A DNA stretch of 64,000 nt from contig NZ_SPUI01000001.1 in NCBI RefSeq assembly GCF_004522095.1, forward strand, positions 1 through 64,000. Direction: 5' to 3'. The DNA comes from Nocardioides sp. 503 (GTDB taxonomy: Bacteria; Actinomycetota; Actinomycetes; Propionibacteriales; Nocardioidaceae). The translations under genes and the position numbers were made by a program. Within the stretch, counting starts at the first letter, position 1. The number at the start of each line of letters is the position of its first letter. The notes beneath the pieces were generated by a model. The model made no database searches. It saw only the letters and a list, made by a program, of their open reading frames with translations, and was not told the origin of the DNA. Positions 47,528-56,084 of this stretch are shown piece after piece.

Positions 47528-48843
47528 CCCTGACCCCCCTCGAGCGGGCATCGCCGGTGGCCGACCTCGATCCCGCGGAGCGCATGAGCCGGGACCAGGT
47601 GGAGGCGCTGCAGCTCGAGCGTCTGCAGGCGACGGTCGCGCACGTCTACGCCCACGTCGAGCCCTACCGCGCGAAGCTGAGCGCGCTGGGGCTCGCTCCC
47701 GGCGACATCCGGACCCTGGAGGACGTGCGGCTGCTGCCGTTCACCACCAAGGAGGACCTGCGTTCGACGTACCCCTTCGGGATGTTCGCGGTCCCTCGGG
47801 AGCAGGTGGCACGCATCCACGCATCGTCGGGCACGACGGGACGGCCCACGGTCGTGGGCTACACGTCGGCCGACCTGCGCACGTGGGCCGGGCTCATGGC
47901 GCGGTCGCTGCGGGCTGCCGGGGTGCGGCCCGGGATGCTCGTGCACAACGCCTACGGCTACGGGCTCTTCACGGGTGGGTTGGGCGCGCACGCGGGCGTC
48001 GAGGCCCTCGGCGCCACCGTGGTGCCGATCTCCGGGGGCCAGACAGCGCGGCAGGCCCAGCTGATCCGGGACTTCCGGCCGGACGTCGTGCTCTGCACGC
48101 CGACCTACCTCCTGACGATCGCCGACGCGCTGGAGGAGCTGGGCGTCGACCCGCGATCGACCAGCCTGCGCCTGGCCGTCCTCGGGGCGGAGCCGTGGAC
48201 CAACGAGATGCGCCGCGAGCTCGAGGACCGGCTGGATCTCGAGGCGATCGACATCTACGGGCTGAGCGAGGTCATGGGTCCCGGGGTCGGGTCGGAGTGC
48301 CTGGAGACCAAGGACGGCCCGCACCTGTGGGAGGACCACTTCCTTCCCGAGGTCGTCGACGCCGACTCCGGCGAGGTGCTGCCCGACGGTGAGGTGGGTG
48401 AGCTGGTGTTCACGAGCTTGACGAAGGAGGCGTTCCCGGTGATCCGCTACCGCACGCGTGACCTGACGCGGCTCCTGCCCGGGACCGCCCGCCCCGGCAT
48501 GCGTCGCATGGAGAAGGTGACCGGCCGCAACGACGACATGATCATCCTGCGAGGAGTGAACCTCTTTCCGACCCAGATCGAGGAGATCGTCCTCGGGATC
48601 GGGGAGCTGACGCCGCACTTCGTCCTGGAGCTGTCGAGACGCGGACGCCTCGACGCGCTGACGGTGTGCGTGGAGACTCGCCCGGGGGTGGACCCCGGGG
48701 CTGCGGAGCACGCGGTGGAGCTGCTCGGGAGGCGGATCAAGGACCAGGTGGGGGCCACCGTCGGCGTCCGTCGCCAGGAGCCCGGCACGTTGCCCCGGAG
48801 CGAGGGCAAGCTGGCGCGGCTGCGCGACCTGCGACGCGGGTGA
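47524..48843 (+). CDS. second phenylacetate-CoA ligase family enzyme
   Basis: A 439-residue AMP-forming ligase closely related to the PaaK at 26081. HASSGTTGRPTVVGYTSADL, GAEPWTNEMRRELEDR, IYGLSEVMGPGVGSECLETK, YRTRDLTRLLPGTARPGMRR and MIILRGVNLFPTQIEEIVLG are present, so catalysis should be intact. It sits directly after the ABC solute-binding gene (GTGA overlap) and before a glutamine-amidotransferase-like gene. It probably activates the aryl acid released by the cluster's amidases; the acid need not be phenylacetate. Confidence 0.92.
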   Translation: MTLTPLERASPVADLDPAERMSRDQVEALQLERLQATVAHVYAHVEPYRAKLSALGLAPGDIRTLEDVRLLPFTTKEDLRSTYPFGMFAVPREQVARIHASSGTTGRPTVVGYTSADLRTWAGLMARSLRAAGVRPGMLVHNAYGYGLFTGGLGAHAGVEALGATVVPISGGQTARQAQLIRDFRPDVVLCTPTYLLTIADALEELGVDPRSTSLRLAVLGAEPWTNEMRRELEDRLDLEAIDIYGLSEVMGPGVGSECLETKDGPHLWEDHFLPEVVDADSGEVLPDGEVGELVFTSLTKEAFPVIRYRTRDLTRLLPGTARPGMRRMEKVTGRNDDMIILRGVNLFPTQIEEIVLGIGELTPHFVLELSRRGRLDALTVCVETRPGVDPGAAEHAVELLGRRIKDQVGATVGVRRQEPGTLPRSEGKLARLRDLRRG

Positions 48844-49559
48844 GCGGCGCAGCACCGCTACCGGTCGGGATCGTCCAGCACGTCGAGTGGGAGGGTCCGG
48901 GGCTGCTCGCCGGCGTGCTCACGGCAGCCGGGCTCGCGACCAGAACCCTGTGGATGGTCGACGGCGAGGCCGCTCCCGAACCCGAGAGCCTCGCCGGCCT
49001 GGTCGTCCTGGGCGGGCCCATGCGGGCGACCGACGTCGAGCGGTACCCGTCGTTGGCCGCGGAGGTCGACCTGCTGCGCGCGGCCGTGGCGGTGGACCTG
49101 CCGGTCCTCGGGATCTGCCTCGGGCACCAGCTCCTCGGGCTGGCGCTCGGCGGCCGGCTGCTCACCGGGCGCGCGCCGGAGGTGGGGGTCGGGCCGGTGA
49201 GCCTGGCGACCGGGTCAGCGCTCGGCCCGGAGGGCGAGTCGGTCGACGTCGTGCACTGGCACCGCGACCAGGTGTCGCTACCGCCGGGCGCGCAGCTACT
49301 CGCCTCGAGCGACGCGTGCGACAACCAGGCGTTCCGCCGGGGTACGGCGTGGGGTCTGCAGTTCCACGTGGAGGTCGACCGGCCGATGCTCCGTCGCTGG
49401 CTCGGGCACCCGCACATGCGCCACGACGTACCGGCCGGTGCTCGGGTCCTGGAGGACTTCGACCGCGCGCAGGTCGGGCTGGCGAGGCTCGCAGACGCCG
49501 CGCTCGGCCAGCTCACGCGACACGCCGCCCGGTGCGCGCGGACGAAGGGATCGTCATGA
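48840..49559 (+). CDS. class I glutamine amidotransferase-like protein
   Basis: A 239-residue GATase1-fold protein. The nucleophile elbow is LGICLGHQLLGLALGG with Cys98; the His-Glu pair is in WGLQFHVEVDRPM, and VHWHRDQVSLPPGAQLLASS is the linking region. It resembles stand-alone GMP-synthase-like amidotransferases and gamma-glutamyl hydrolases. In this cluster it might cleave or transfer a glutaminyl amide group, but no synthetase partner is visible. GTG 48840 overlaps the ligase stop. Confidence 0.85.
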   Translation: MSGAAPLPVGIVQHVEWEGPGLLAGVLTAAGLATRTLWMVDGEAAPEPESLAGLVVLGGPMRATDVERYPSLAAEVDLLRAAVAVDLPVLGICLGHQLLGLALGGRLLTGRAPEVGVGPVSLATGSALGPEGESVDVVHWHRDQVSLPPGAQLLASSDACDNQAFRRGTAWGLQFHVEVDRPMLRRWLGHPHMRHDVPAGARVLEDFDRAQVGLARLADAALGQLTRHAARCARTKGSS

Positions 49560-49960
49560 CCGGCACGCCCCTCATCTCGGCCACCCGCTCCGCGGCGATC
49601 GCGGCTCCACCGCACACGGTCATCGACCTCGTCGCCGACCCACGCCGGCTCCCGGAGTGGGCACCGGCCTTCGCCGCGCGGGTCGAGGAGCGCGGGGGAG
49701 GCGTGTGGACGGTCGCGACCGGCCCGGGACCGGGCCGCGACATCCGGGTGCGTCGCTCCGACGCGCTGGGCGTCGTCGACTTCGTCTCGGTGGGGCAGCC
49801 CGACCGCGGGGCGTTCCTGCGGGTCCTGCGCGACGGTCCCGGCAGCCACGTGACCTTCACGATCGTGTTCCCCGCCGAAGCCGACCCCGAGGCGGTGGCG
49901 GAGGAGATGCGCGGGGTCGAGCAGGAGCTGGCCGCGCTGGGGGAGCTGCTTGCCCCCTGA
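49556..49960 (+). CDS. SRPBCC family protein
   Basis: A 134-residue START-like (SRPBCC) hydrophobic-ligand-binding protein. SAAIAAPPHTVIDLVADPRR with LPEWAPAFAARVEER is the helix-strand opening; RVRRSDALGVVDFVSVGQPD, SHVTFTIVFPAEADPEAVA and the long C-terminal helix (EEMRGVEQELAALGELL) complete the fold. It may bind or isomerise a small aromatic molecule. It is the last gene of the ABC transcript, with its ATG inside the amidotransferase stop. Confidence 0.82.
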   Translation: MTGTPLISATRSAAIAAPPHTVIDLVADPRRLPEWAPAFAARVEERGGGVWTVATGPGPGRDIRVRRSDALGVVDFVSVGQPDRGAFLRVLRDGPGSHVTFTIVFPAEADPEAVAEEMRGVEQELAALGELLAP

Positions 49961-49979
49961 GGCGGGTCGAGCATCGCTG

Positions 49980-50606
49980 TCAGGGGCGGTGCGCGACCAA
50001 CCCGTCGAAGGCGATCGTCGTGATCGCCCGCGCCAGGACGTCGGCGTCGACGACGCCGCCCGGGCGGTACCACTCGACGAGCGAGTTGACCATGCCGAAG
50101 AGCAATCGGCTCACCAGGTCGGGGGCGACGTCGGCGCGCAGTGCGCCCTCGTCGACCGCCGCGGCGACCAGCTCGGCGAGGCGGGCGTCGATCCAGCGCC
50201 GGCGGGCCAGCGCCGCCTGCTCGACCTCGCCGTTGCCTCGCACGCGCAGCAGCAGCGTGACGGCGTCCTGGTGGGCGACGAGCACCCGCACGCTCTCGCG
50301 CACGACCTCGCGCAGCCGCTCGTAGGCCGTGCCGGTCGACTCGTCCACGGCCGTCTCGACCAACGTCGTCAGCTCGTCCAGCGCCTCGTGCAGAGCCTGC
50401 TCCAGCAGGTGCGACTTGCTCGGCACGTGGTGGTAGATCGCGGACTTGGAGAACCCCAGCTCCTTGGCGAGATCACCCATGCTGGTGCCGTCGTAGCCCT
50501 GCCGGTTGAACAGCTCGATCGCCCGCCGCAGCACCGTCTCCTGGTCGTAGCCCGGCCGTCCGCGCCGCGCCGGCTCTGCTGGTGGCTCGACGGCAGGCTC
50601 GGACAT
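49980..50606 (-). CDS. TetR/AcrR-family transcriptional regulator
   Basis: A 208-residue repressor. The helix-turn-helix is TSMGDLAKELGFSKSAIYHH followed by VPSKSHLLEQALHEALDEL; the C-terminal domain has LLRVRGNGEVEQAALARRRW and a long dimerisation helix. Its DNA-binding region resembles those of PaaR-like regulators, so it is a candidate for the GACCGATCGGTC site 20 kb away, though it is equally well placed to control the adjacent cluster. It is followed on the left by the end of the ABC operon (convergent) and on the right by a repeat region. Confidence 0.88.
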   Translation of the reverse strand: MSEPAVEPPAEPARRGRPGYDQETVLRRAIELFNRQGYDGTSMGDLAKELGFSKSAIYHHVPSKSHLLEQALHEALDELTTLVETAVDESTGTAYERLREVVRESVRVLVAHQDAVTLLLRVRGNGEVEQAALARRRWIDARLAELVAAAVDEGALRADVAPDLVSRLLFGMVNSLVEWYRPGGVVDADVLARAITTIAFDGLVAHRP

Positions 50607-51038
50607 GCCGCCACTTTCTCACGTGTCCGTGGTCGAGCAGCGAGGAGCGCCAGCGACGAGCGTCCGTCGAGACCCGGTGAGTCGAGGCAGGCGTTCGGGT
50701 GCGGGGGTTTCGAGACGGTTGCTGCGCAACCTCCTCAACCCACGAGGCCGACCCCGGTGGTTGAGGTGCGAGCGCAGCGAGCCTCGAAACCACGTGTCGG
50801 TGGTCGAGCAGCGAGGAGCGCCAGCGACGAGCGTCCGTCGAGACTCGGTGAGTCGAGGCAGGCGCTCGGGTCGCTGCGGTTTCGAGACGGTTGCTGCGCA
50901 ACCTCCTCAACCCACGACGCCGACGCCACCCCAGGGCCGAAAGTAAAATCGGAGAAAGAAGCCACTAACCCTCCACACCCTGTGGATAACCGGCCTTTCC
51001 GGCCTACCACTGTCGGTGGTCGCTGCTTGAGTAGACCC
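50607..51038. repeat. 432-nt non-coding region with tandem REP-like repeats
   Basis: Two direct copies of about 125 nt (50621-50745 and 50792-50917) are about 95% identical. Each contains the GTGGTCGAGCAGCGAGGAGC motif and a GGTTTCGAG...CTCAACC half element (50706-50740, 50878-50912). Between the copies is an inverted half, GGTTGAGG...CGAAACC (50759-50791). From about 50940 the sequence becomes A-rich (AGTAAAATCGGAGAAAGAAG) and probably holds the promoter of the HNH gene. No coding potential is evident; long frames here are repeats read through. Confidence 0.75.
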
Positions 51039-52265
51039 ATGAGCAGCCCCGCCACCCACCCGCCGAGCCACCCCGTGCTCGCCGCCGTGCTGCGCGCGCA
51101 GGCCGAGCTCGACGCGGTCGCCGACCAGCCCATGTGGTCGATGACCCCGCAGGAAGCAGCCCTCGCGCTGGTCGAGGAGACCCGCCTCAACGCCCGCCTG
51201 GCAGCCCTCACCCTCAAGACCGCCGCCCACGCCGACCGGACCGAGGTCGGATCCGCCCAAGGCGCGACGTCCTCGGCGGCCTGGTTGGCCCACGAGACGC
51301 ACATGACGCAGCGCGACGCCGCCGCGCTCACCAAGCTCGGCAAGGCCCTCGAAGCCCACGCGCCGGTCGAGGAAGCGCTGGGTCGCGGCGACATCCTGGC
51401 CGACCAGGCGAAGGTGATCGTGGAAGCAGCGGACGCACTGCACGACGACGTCGGCACGACGGTGAAAGACCAGGCCCGGGACCACCTCCTCGCCGAGGCG
51501 GCGCACTTCGACGCCAAGCGGCTACGGGTGCTGGGCGTGCACGTCCTGGAGGTCGTGGCCCCCGAGGTCGGCGAAGCAGAGACAGCCCGTCAGCTCGAGG
51601 CGCAGGAGCGCAAGGCCGAGGCGAAGACGCGGTTCACGATGCACGACGACGGCCACGGCACCACCCACGGCCGGTTCTCGATCCCGACCCATCAGGCAGA
51701 CAAGCTCCGCAAACCACTCAACGCCCTGGCCGCACCCAAAGCCGGCGGCGAAGGATCCACCCCGCACGGGATGGGGTTGGCGTTCATCGAGTACCTCAAC
51801 CGCTTCCCCACCAAGAAGCTCCCCCAGGCCGGCGGCATGGACGCCACCGTCGTGGTCACCATGACCCTGGAGACCCTCATGGGCGGCCTCAAGGCGGCGC
51901 ACCTCGACACCGGCACCCCGATCAGCCCCGGCCTCGCGAGGCGGATGGCCTGCGAGGCCGGGGTCATCCCCGTCGTCCTGGGTGGGAAGTCCCAGGTCCT
52001 CGACGTCGGCCGCAAGATGCGGTTCCACACCAAGGCCCAGAGGATCGCGATGGCCGTCAGGGACGGCGGCTGCATCGCTCTGGGCTGCGACCGGCCCTCG
52101 GCGTGGTGCCACGCTCACCACCTCGACCCCTGGGCCCAGGGCGGCGACACCTCCGTCGAGCGCGGCGGGCTGCTCTGCACCGGCCACCACCCCCTGGCCC
52201 ACCACCCCGGCTACGTCATGACCCACCACCCCGGCGGCAAGGTCTCCTTCCACAAGCGAGAGTGA
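51039..52265 (+). CDS. HNH endonuclease signature protein (DUF222/13E12 family), full length
   Basis: A 408-residue protein. The DUF222 helical region covers about residues 20-280 (EETRLNARLAALTLKTAAHA, RRMACEAGVIPVVLGGKSQV). The HNH tail is DGGCIALGCDRPSAWCHAHH then LDPWAQGGDTSVERGGLLCT with GHHPLAHHPGY. Such proteins are repeated in high-GC actinobacteria and are suspected mobile or selfish nuclease genes, with no proven role. Frames upstream of the ATG at 51039 lie in repeats; the A-rich stretch just before favours this start. Repeats immediately 5' suggest the locus is recombinogenic. Confidence 0.9.
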   Translation: MSSPATHPPSHPVLAAVLRAQAELDAVADQPMWSMTPQEAALALVEETRLNARLAALTLKTAAHADRTEVGSAQGATSSAAWLAHETHMTQRDAAALTKLGKALEAHAPVEEALGRGDILADQAKVIVEAADALHDDVGTTVKDQARDHLLAEAAHFDAKRLRVLGVHVLEVVAPEVGEAETARQLEAQERKAEAKTRFTMHDDGHGTTHGRFSIPTHQADKLRKPLNALAAPKAGGEGSTPHGMGLAFIEYLNRFPTKKLPQAGGMDATVVVTMTLETLMGGLKAAHLDTGTPISPGLARRMACEAGVIPVVLGGKSQVLDVGRKMRFHTKAQRIAMAVRDGGCIALGCDRPSAWCHAHHLDPWAQGGDTSVERGGLLCTGHHPLAHHPGYVMTHHPGGKVSFHKRE

Positions 52266-52289
52266 GGAGCGCGTGCTCGACACTCCTCG

Positions 52290-52700
52290 TCAGCTCCCGA
52301 CCGGCTCGTCCGGCCAGTCCGCGAACCTGCTCGTCACTCGTCCCTCGGAGTCACGGCCGACCCACTCACCGGGGCCGGACGGCCGCGCCCGCCCCCCATC
52401 GCCACCCAGCCTCGGTGAGGCGGAGGGCACGAGCCGGTACGTGCCGTAGACGGCGTAGCCATCGCTAGGGCCCATCTGCCCCAAGGTCTGCCTCACGTCG
52501 TCCACGGCATCCTCGAAGCTGCCCCACATCACGCCGGTCATGTCGTCCCACTCGTCGGGGGTCAGCATCACCAGCACCCGACGGCCGGGGCCGCCGTCGC
52601 CGGGCAGCGCCACCTCGATCGTGCCGTCGGCGACCGCGGTGGCCGCCGTCCAGTCATCGAGGGCTGTGACGAGGTCGTGCCACGAACGAACCTGTTCCAT
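52290..52700 (-). CDS. hypothetical protein
   Basis: A 136-residue acidic protein. It starts MEQVRSWHDLVTALDDWTAA and continues with VADGTIEVALPGDGGPGRRV, LVMLTPDEWDDMTGVMWGSF and EDAVDDVRQTLGQMGPSDGY. The amphipathic pattern suggests one compact alpha/beta domain. No family is recognised. ATGs at 52706 and 52712 are alternative starts two and four codons upstream. It lies alone between the HNH gene and the divergent DUF2207 gene. Confidence 0.6.
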   Translation of the reverse strand: MEQVRSWHDLVTALDDWTAATAVADGTIEVALPGDGGPGRRVLVMLTPDEWDDMTGVMWGSFEDAVDDVRQTLGQMGPSDGYAVYGTYRLVPSASPRLGGDGGRARPSGPGEWVGRDSEGRVTSRFADWPDEPVGS

Positions 52701-52763
52701 GGTCATCAGCATGACCCAGCGGCGGGTTTGAGAGCAGTGACCTCGCGCCCGGCGCCGGGGCCC

Positions 52764-52769
52764 TAGGCT
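52764..52769 (+). promoter_or_regulatory. -10 box of a leaderless promoter for the DUF2207 gene
   Basis: TAGGCT at 52764-52769 is followed by 7 nt and the ATG at 52777. There is no Shine-Dalgarno sequence, so the transcript probably starts at the ATG. Confidence 0.45.
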
Positions 52770-52776
52770 CCGCAGC

Positions 52777-54540
52777 ATGCGGCGCTTGGTCACCATCCTC
52801 ATCAGCGTGCTCGTGCTTGTAGGGATCGCGTGCCTACCGGCGCTCTTCAACGGCGGGCCGGACGGCGACGAGGAGACCGAGAGCGAGCCCACCAGCATCA
52901 CGCAGTACGACGCGACATTCGACGTCGCCGACGACGGCGACCTCAACGCGGTGGAGACCATCACGGTGGACTTCCCGGTGGGGGACCGGCACGGGATCTT
53001 CCGCTTCTGGGACCTGACCGACACCAACGATCCGCACACCCGTCTGGACGTCGAGAACATCTCGGTCACGATGGACGGCGGCGACGTCCCCGTCGACGAG
53101 TCCACGGAGCAGGGCGGACAGATCCTGGTCGCCAAGATCGGGGACCCGGACAGCACGGTCGCCACGGGGCAGCACGTCTACGAGATCAGCTACCACGTCG
53201 ACGGCGTGCTCGTGGACGGCGACCTGGGCAGGACCGACTTCTACTGGGACCTGGTGCCGTCGGGGTGGCGGCAGACCATCGACCGGGCGCGCCTGACCGT
53301 CAACCTTCCGGCTCCCGCTGGGGAGGTCCAGTGCGGTGTCGGCCTCGGCGACGCGCCTCAGGACTGCGACAGCGTGGAGGGAGCGGGGACGGACACCCTC
53401 ACGATCACGGCGAGCGACCTGGCCAGCAACACGCCCGTCACGCTGCGCGCGGGGCTCGACATGGACCCGCCCGAGGCGGGGCTGACCCTTCCGTGGACCT
53501 CACGCTGGGACCGCGTCCTCGGCCGGAGCCCGACGGCGCTCGGAGTCGTGGCGCTCCTGGCGGTCGGCGCGGCGCTGCTCGGCGGTCTGGCCGCCCGGCG
53601 CTCCTACGAGGCCGTGCCGCAGTTCCCCCTGATGTACGCGCCGCCCGAGGGCATCGGCCCTGCGCAGGCGACCTACATCCTTCACGAGACCATCGACCGC
53701 GAGGCCTACGTCGCCACGCTCATGTACGCCGCGGAGAAGGGCGCCGTCGACCTGGACAAGACCGACGACGCCTGGACCATCACCGACAAGGGCGGGGCGG
53801 CCGCGTGGGCCGAGCTCGACCCGGTCACGACGAAGGTGGCGCACCTGCTCGGGGGGCCGGGGTCGTCGTTCACGGCCAGCCCCGACGACGTCGAGGCCGG
53901 CAAGCGGCTGCAGACCGAGATCGAGTCGTTCGAGAAGGCCACCGAGCGCTGGGCCTCGGACGAGGGGCACCTCGTGTCGACCGGGTTCGGGGGCGTCGGC
54001 GGGCTGCTGGTGCTTGGGGCCTTCCTGCTGGCGATCGCGAACGTCATCTTCAACCCGTTCTCGATGACCGCGCTCTCGCTCGTGCCCGGCGCCTTCGCCA
54101 TCTTCGCCAGCCCGCTGCTGCGACCCGGGTCGAGCACCAAGCGCACCGCCTCGGGGCGCGACCTGTGGTCGCGGGTGGGTGGGTTCCACCGGGTGCTCTC
54201 GACCGACTCCAGCGTCGACCGGTTCGACTTCTCTGGCCGCCAGGAGCTCTACACCGCCTACATCCCCTGGGCCGTGGCGCTCGGCGTCGCGGACCAGTGG
54301 GCGGCGAAGTACCGCACCGAGATGGGCGTCGAGCCGCCCGCGCCCAGCTACTTCGGCGCGAGCTACGCCGGGGCGTACGCCGGCTCGACCGTCAGCTCCA
54401 TGGTCGACGACTTCGACTCCACGGTCGGCAGCGCGATCTCTTCCTACCAGGCCACACAGACCTCGTCCTCGAGCGGTGGCGGGGGAGGCGGCTTCTCGGG
54501 TGGTGGGGGCGGCGGTGGCGGAGGCGGCGGCTCATGGTGA
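52777..54540 (+). CDS. DUF2207-domain membrane protein
   Basis: A 587-residue membrane protein. Residues 4-24 are a signal or anchor (LVTILISVLVLVGIACLPAL). The extracytoplasmic domain (about 35-240) has ITQYDATFDVADDGDLNAVE, HGIFRFWDLTDTNDP and DFYWDLVPSGWRQTIDRARL of DUF2207. A membrane segment at about 250-270, then a cytoplasmic region, two more segments around 405-440 (GLLVLGAFLLAIANVIFNPF), and a C-terminal Ser/Gly tail ending in a glycine run and SW. This arrangement is widespread and unexplained. LemA follows 49 nt later, a common pairing. Confidence 0.85.
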   Translation: MRRLVTILISVLVLVGIACLPALFNGGPDGDEETESEPTSITQYDATFDVADDGDLNAVETITVDFPVGDRHGIFRFWDLTDTNDPHTRLDVENISVTMDGGDVPVDESTEQGGQILVAKIGDPDSTVATGQHVYEISYHVDGVLVDGDLGRTDFYWDLVPSGWRQTIDRARLTVNLPAPAGEVQCGVGLGDAPQDCDSVEGAGTDTLTITASDLASNTPVTLRAGLDMDPPEAGLTLPWTSRWDRVLGRSPTALGVVALLAVGAALLGGLAARRSYEAVPQFPLMYAPPEGIGPAQATYILHETIDREAYVATLMYAAEKGAVDLDKTDDAWTITDKGGAAAWAELDPVTTKVAHLLGGPGSSFTASPDDVEAGKRLQTEIESFEKATERWASDEGHLVSTGFGGVGGLLVLGAFLLAIANVIFNPFSMTALSLVPGAFAIFASPLLRPGSSTKRTASGRDLWSRVGGFHRVLSTDSSVDRFDFSGRQELYTAYIPWAVALGVADQWAAKYRTEMGVEPPAPSYFGASYAGAYAGSTVSSMVDDFDSTVGSAISSYQATQTSSSSGGGGGGFSGGGGGGGGGGGSW

Positions 54541-54589
54541 ACACTCGCAGCGGCGCAGCAGCGCCATCCAAGCGAAAGAGGGCACGTCC

Positions 54590-55153
54590 GTGTTGATCTT
54601 CATCATCGTCCTGGTGGTCCTGGTGGTCCTCGTCGTGGGCTTCGTGGTCGTCGGCTTCAACAAGCTGCGCACGACCGACGTGGGCGCCGAGGAGGCGCTG
54701 GGCGGCATCGACGTGCAGCTCACCCGCCGCGCCGACCTGATCCCCAACCTGGTCGAGACGGTCAAGGGCTACGCCGCCCACGAGAAGGGCGTCTTCGAGG
54801 AGGTCACGCGGGCACGCGCCGCCGTGCAGACGGCCGCCGCCGGCAACGACGTGCCCGCGAAGGCCGCGGCCGACGCCGCCCTGCAGCAGTCGCTGGTCCG
54901 GGTCAACGCCGTCGCCGAGGGCTACCCCGACCTCAAGGCCAACACGAACTTCCTCGAGCTGCAGAAGCAGCTCGCCGAGACCGAGAACCAGATCTCCTTC
55001 GCCCGGCAGTACTACAACGACGCGGTCGCCACGCTCAACAAGCTGGTGCTCACCATCCCGTGGATGTTCCTCACCGGCATGGCGGGTGTCCACAAGCGCG
55101 AGTTCTACGACGCGCCCGAGGGCCAGCAGGCCGCCCCCAGCATCGAGTTCTAG
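54590..55153 (+). CDS. LemA family membrane protein
   Basis: A 187-residue protein with an N-terminal membrane segment (IFIIVLVVLVVLVVGFVVVG) and a long helical hairpin outside: GGIDVQLTRRADLIPNLVET with VKGYAAHEKGVFEEVTRARA, then LAETENQISFARQYYNDAVA. Both are LemA hallmarks; the function is unknown. The GTG at 54590 has GAAAGAGG upstream (TTG 54593 is an alternative). It forms an operon with the DUF2207 gene and ends 10 nt before a strong terminator. Confidence 0.9.
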   Translation: MLIFIIVLVVLVVLVVGFVVVGFNKLRTTDVGAEEALGGIDVQLTRRADLIPNLVETVKGYAAHEKGVFEEVTRARAAVQTAAAGNDVPAKAAADAALQQSLVRVNAVAEGYPDLKANTNFLELQKQLAETENQISFARQYYNDAVATLNKLVLTIPWMFLTGMAGVHKREFYDAPEGQQAAPSIEF

Positions 55154-55163
55154 GAAAGAGATG

Positions 55164-55202
55164 CCGAGGCCCGGTCAGTCCTGAGGACTGACCGGGCCTC
55201 GG
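55164..55202. terminator. strong bidirectional terminator hairpin
   Basis: Two perfectly complementary 18-nt arms, CCGAGGCCCGGTCAGTCC (55164-55181) and its complement (55185-55202), flank a TGA loop. It lies 11 nt after lemA and 18 nt from the end of the convergent aldo/keto reductase, so it probably stops both transcripts. Confidence 0.9.
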
Positions 55203-55220
55203 TCTGTGGGGTAGGTGCGG

Positions 55221-56084
55221 TCAGGCGACCTGCGTGAGCTTGTCGAACTCCTCGTCGGTCAGCTCGATGTCGGCGGCGGCGACGTTGGACTCCAGGTGGC
55301 CGACGCTCGAGGTGCCCGGGATCGGCAGCATGACCGGCGAGCGGCGCAGCAGCCAGGCGAGCGCCAGCTGCGACGGGGTGGCGCCGTGCTCCTGCGAGGC
55401 CGCGGCCAGCGGGCCGTCCTCCTGCGAGAGCTCGCCGGTGGCCAGCGGGAACCACGGGATGAAGCCGATGCCCTGCTCCTCGGCGTAGTCCAGCAGCGGC
55501 TCGGCGTCGCGCTTGACCAGGTTGTAGAGGTTCTGGACGGTGGCGATCGTGGCGACCTGCTGGGCGGCCTTGGTCTCCTCGACGCTGACCTCGGAAAGGC
55601 CGATGTGGCGGATCTTGCCCTCGTCCTGCAGCTTCTTCAGCTCACCGACCTGGTCCTCCAGGGGGACGGCGGGGTCGATGCGGTGCAGCTGGAAGAGGTC
55701 GATCGCCTCGACGCCGAGGTTGCGCAGCGACAGCTCGGCCTGCTGGCGCAGGTACGCCGGCACGCCGACGGGGGTCCAGACGCCCGGGCCCTGGCGGGTG
55801 AGACCGGCCTTCGTCGCGATGACCACGTCGTCGGCGTAGGGGTGCAGCGCCTCCTTGAGCAGCTGCTCGGCCACGACCGGGCCGTAGGAGTCGGCGGTGT
55901 CGAAGAACGTCACGCCCAGCTCCACCGAGCGGCGCAGCACGCGCACCGCCTCGTCGTGGTCCTTCGGCGGTCCCCACACGCCGTCGCCGGTGAGCTGCAT
56001 GGTGCCGTAGCCGAGGCGGACGACCGGGAGGTCGCCGCCGATCGAGAACGTGCCGGACGCTGCTGCGGTGGTGGTGGTGCTCAT
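55221..56084 (-). CDS. aldo/keto reductase
   Basis: A 287-residue oxidoreductase. The catalytic Asp and Tyr are in [19 protein letters not shown], the Lys in [15 protein letters not shown], and the His in [18 protein letters not shown]. The N-terminus has [20 protein letters not shown], typical of the YdbC-like group that reduces carbonyls with NADPH. Its ATG directly abuts the stop of gnd (no spacer), so it is co-transcribed with 6-phosphogluconate dehydrogenase, an NADPH source. Confidence 0.9.
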   Translation of the reverse strand: MSTTTTAAASGTFSIGGDLPVVRLGYGTMQLTGDGVWGPPKDHDEAVRVLRRSVELGVTFFDTADSYGPVVAEQLLKEALHPYADDVVIATKAGLTRQGPGVWTPVGVPAYLRQQAELSLRNLGVEAIDLFQLHRIDPAVPLEDQVGELKKLQDEGKIRHIGLSEVSVEETKAAQQVATIATVQNLYNLVKRDAEPLLDYAEEQGIGFIPWFPLATGELSQEDGPLAAASQEHGATPSQLALAWLLRRSPVMLPIPGTSSVGHLESNVAAADIELTDEEFDKLTQVA

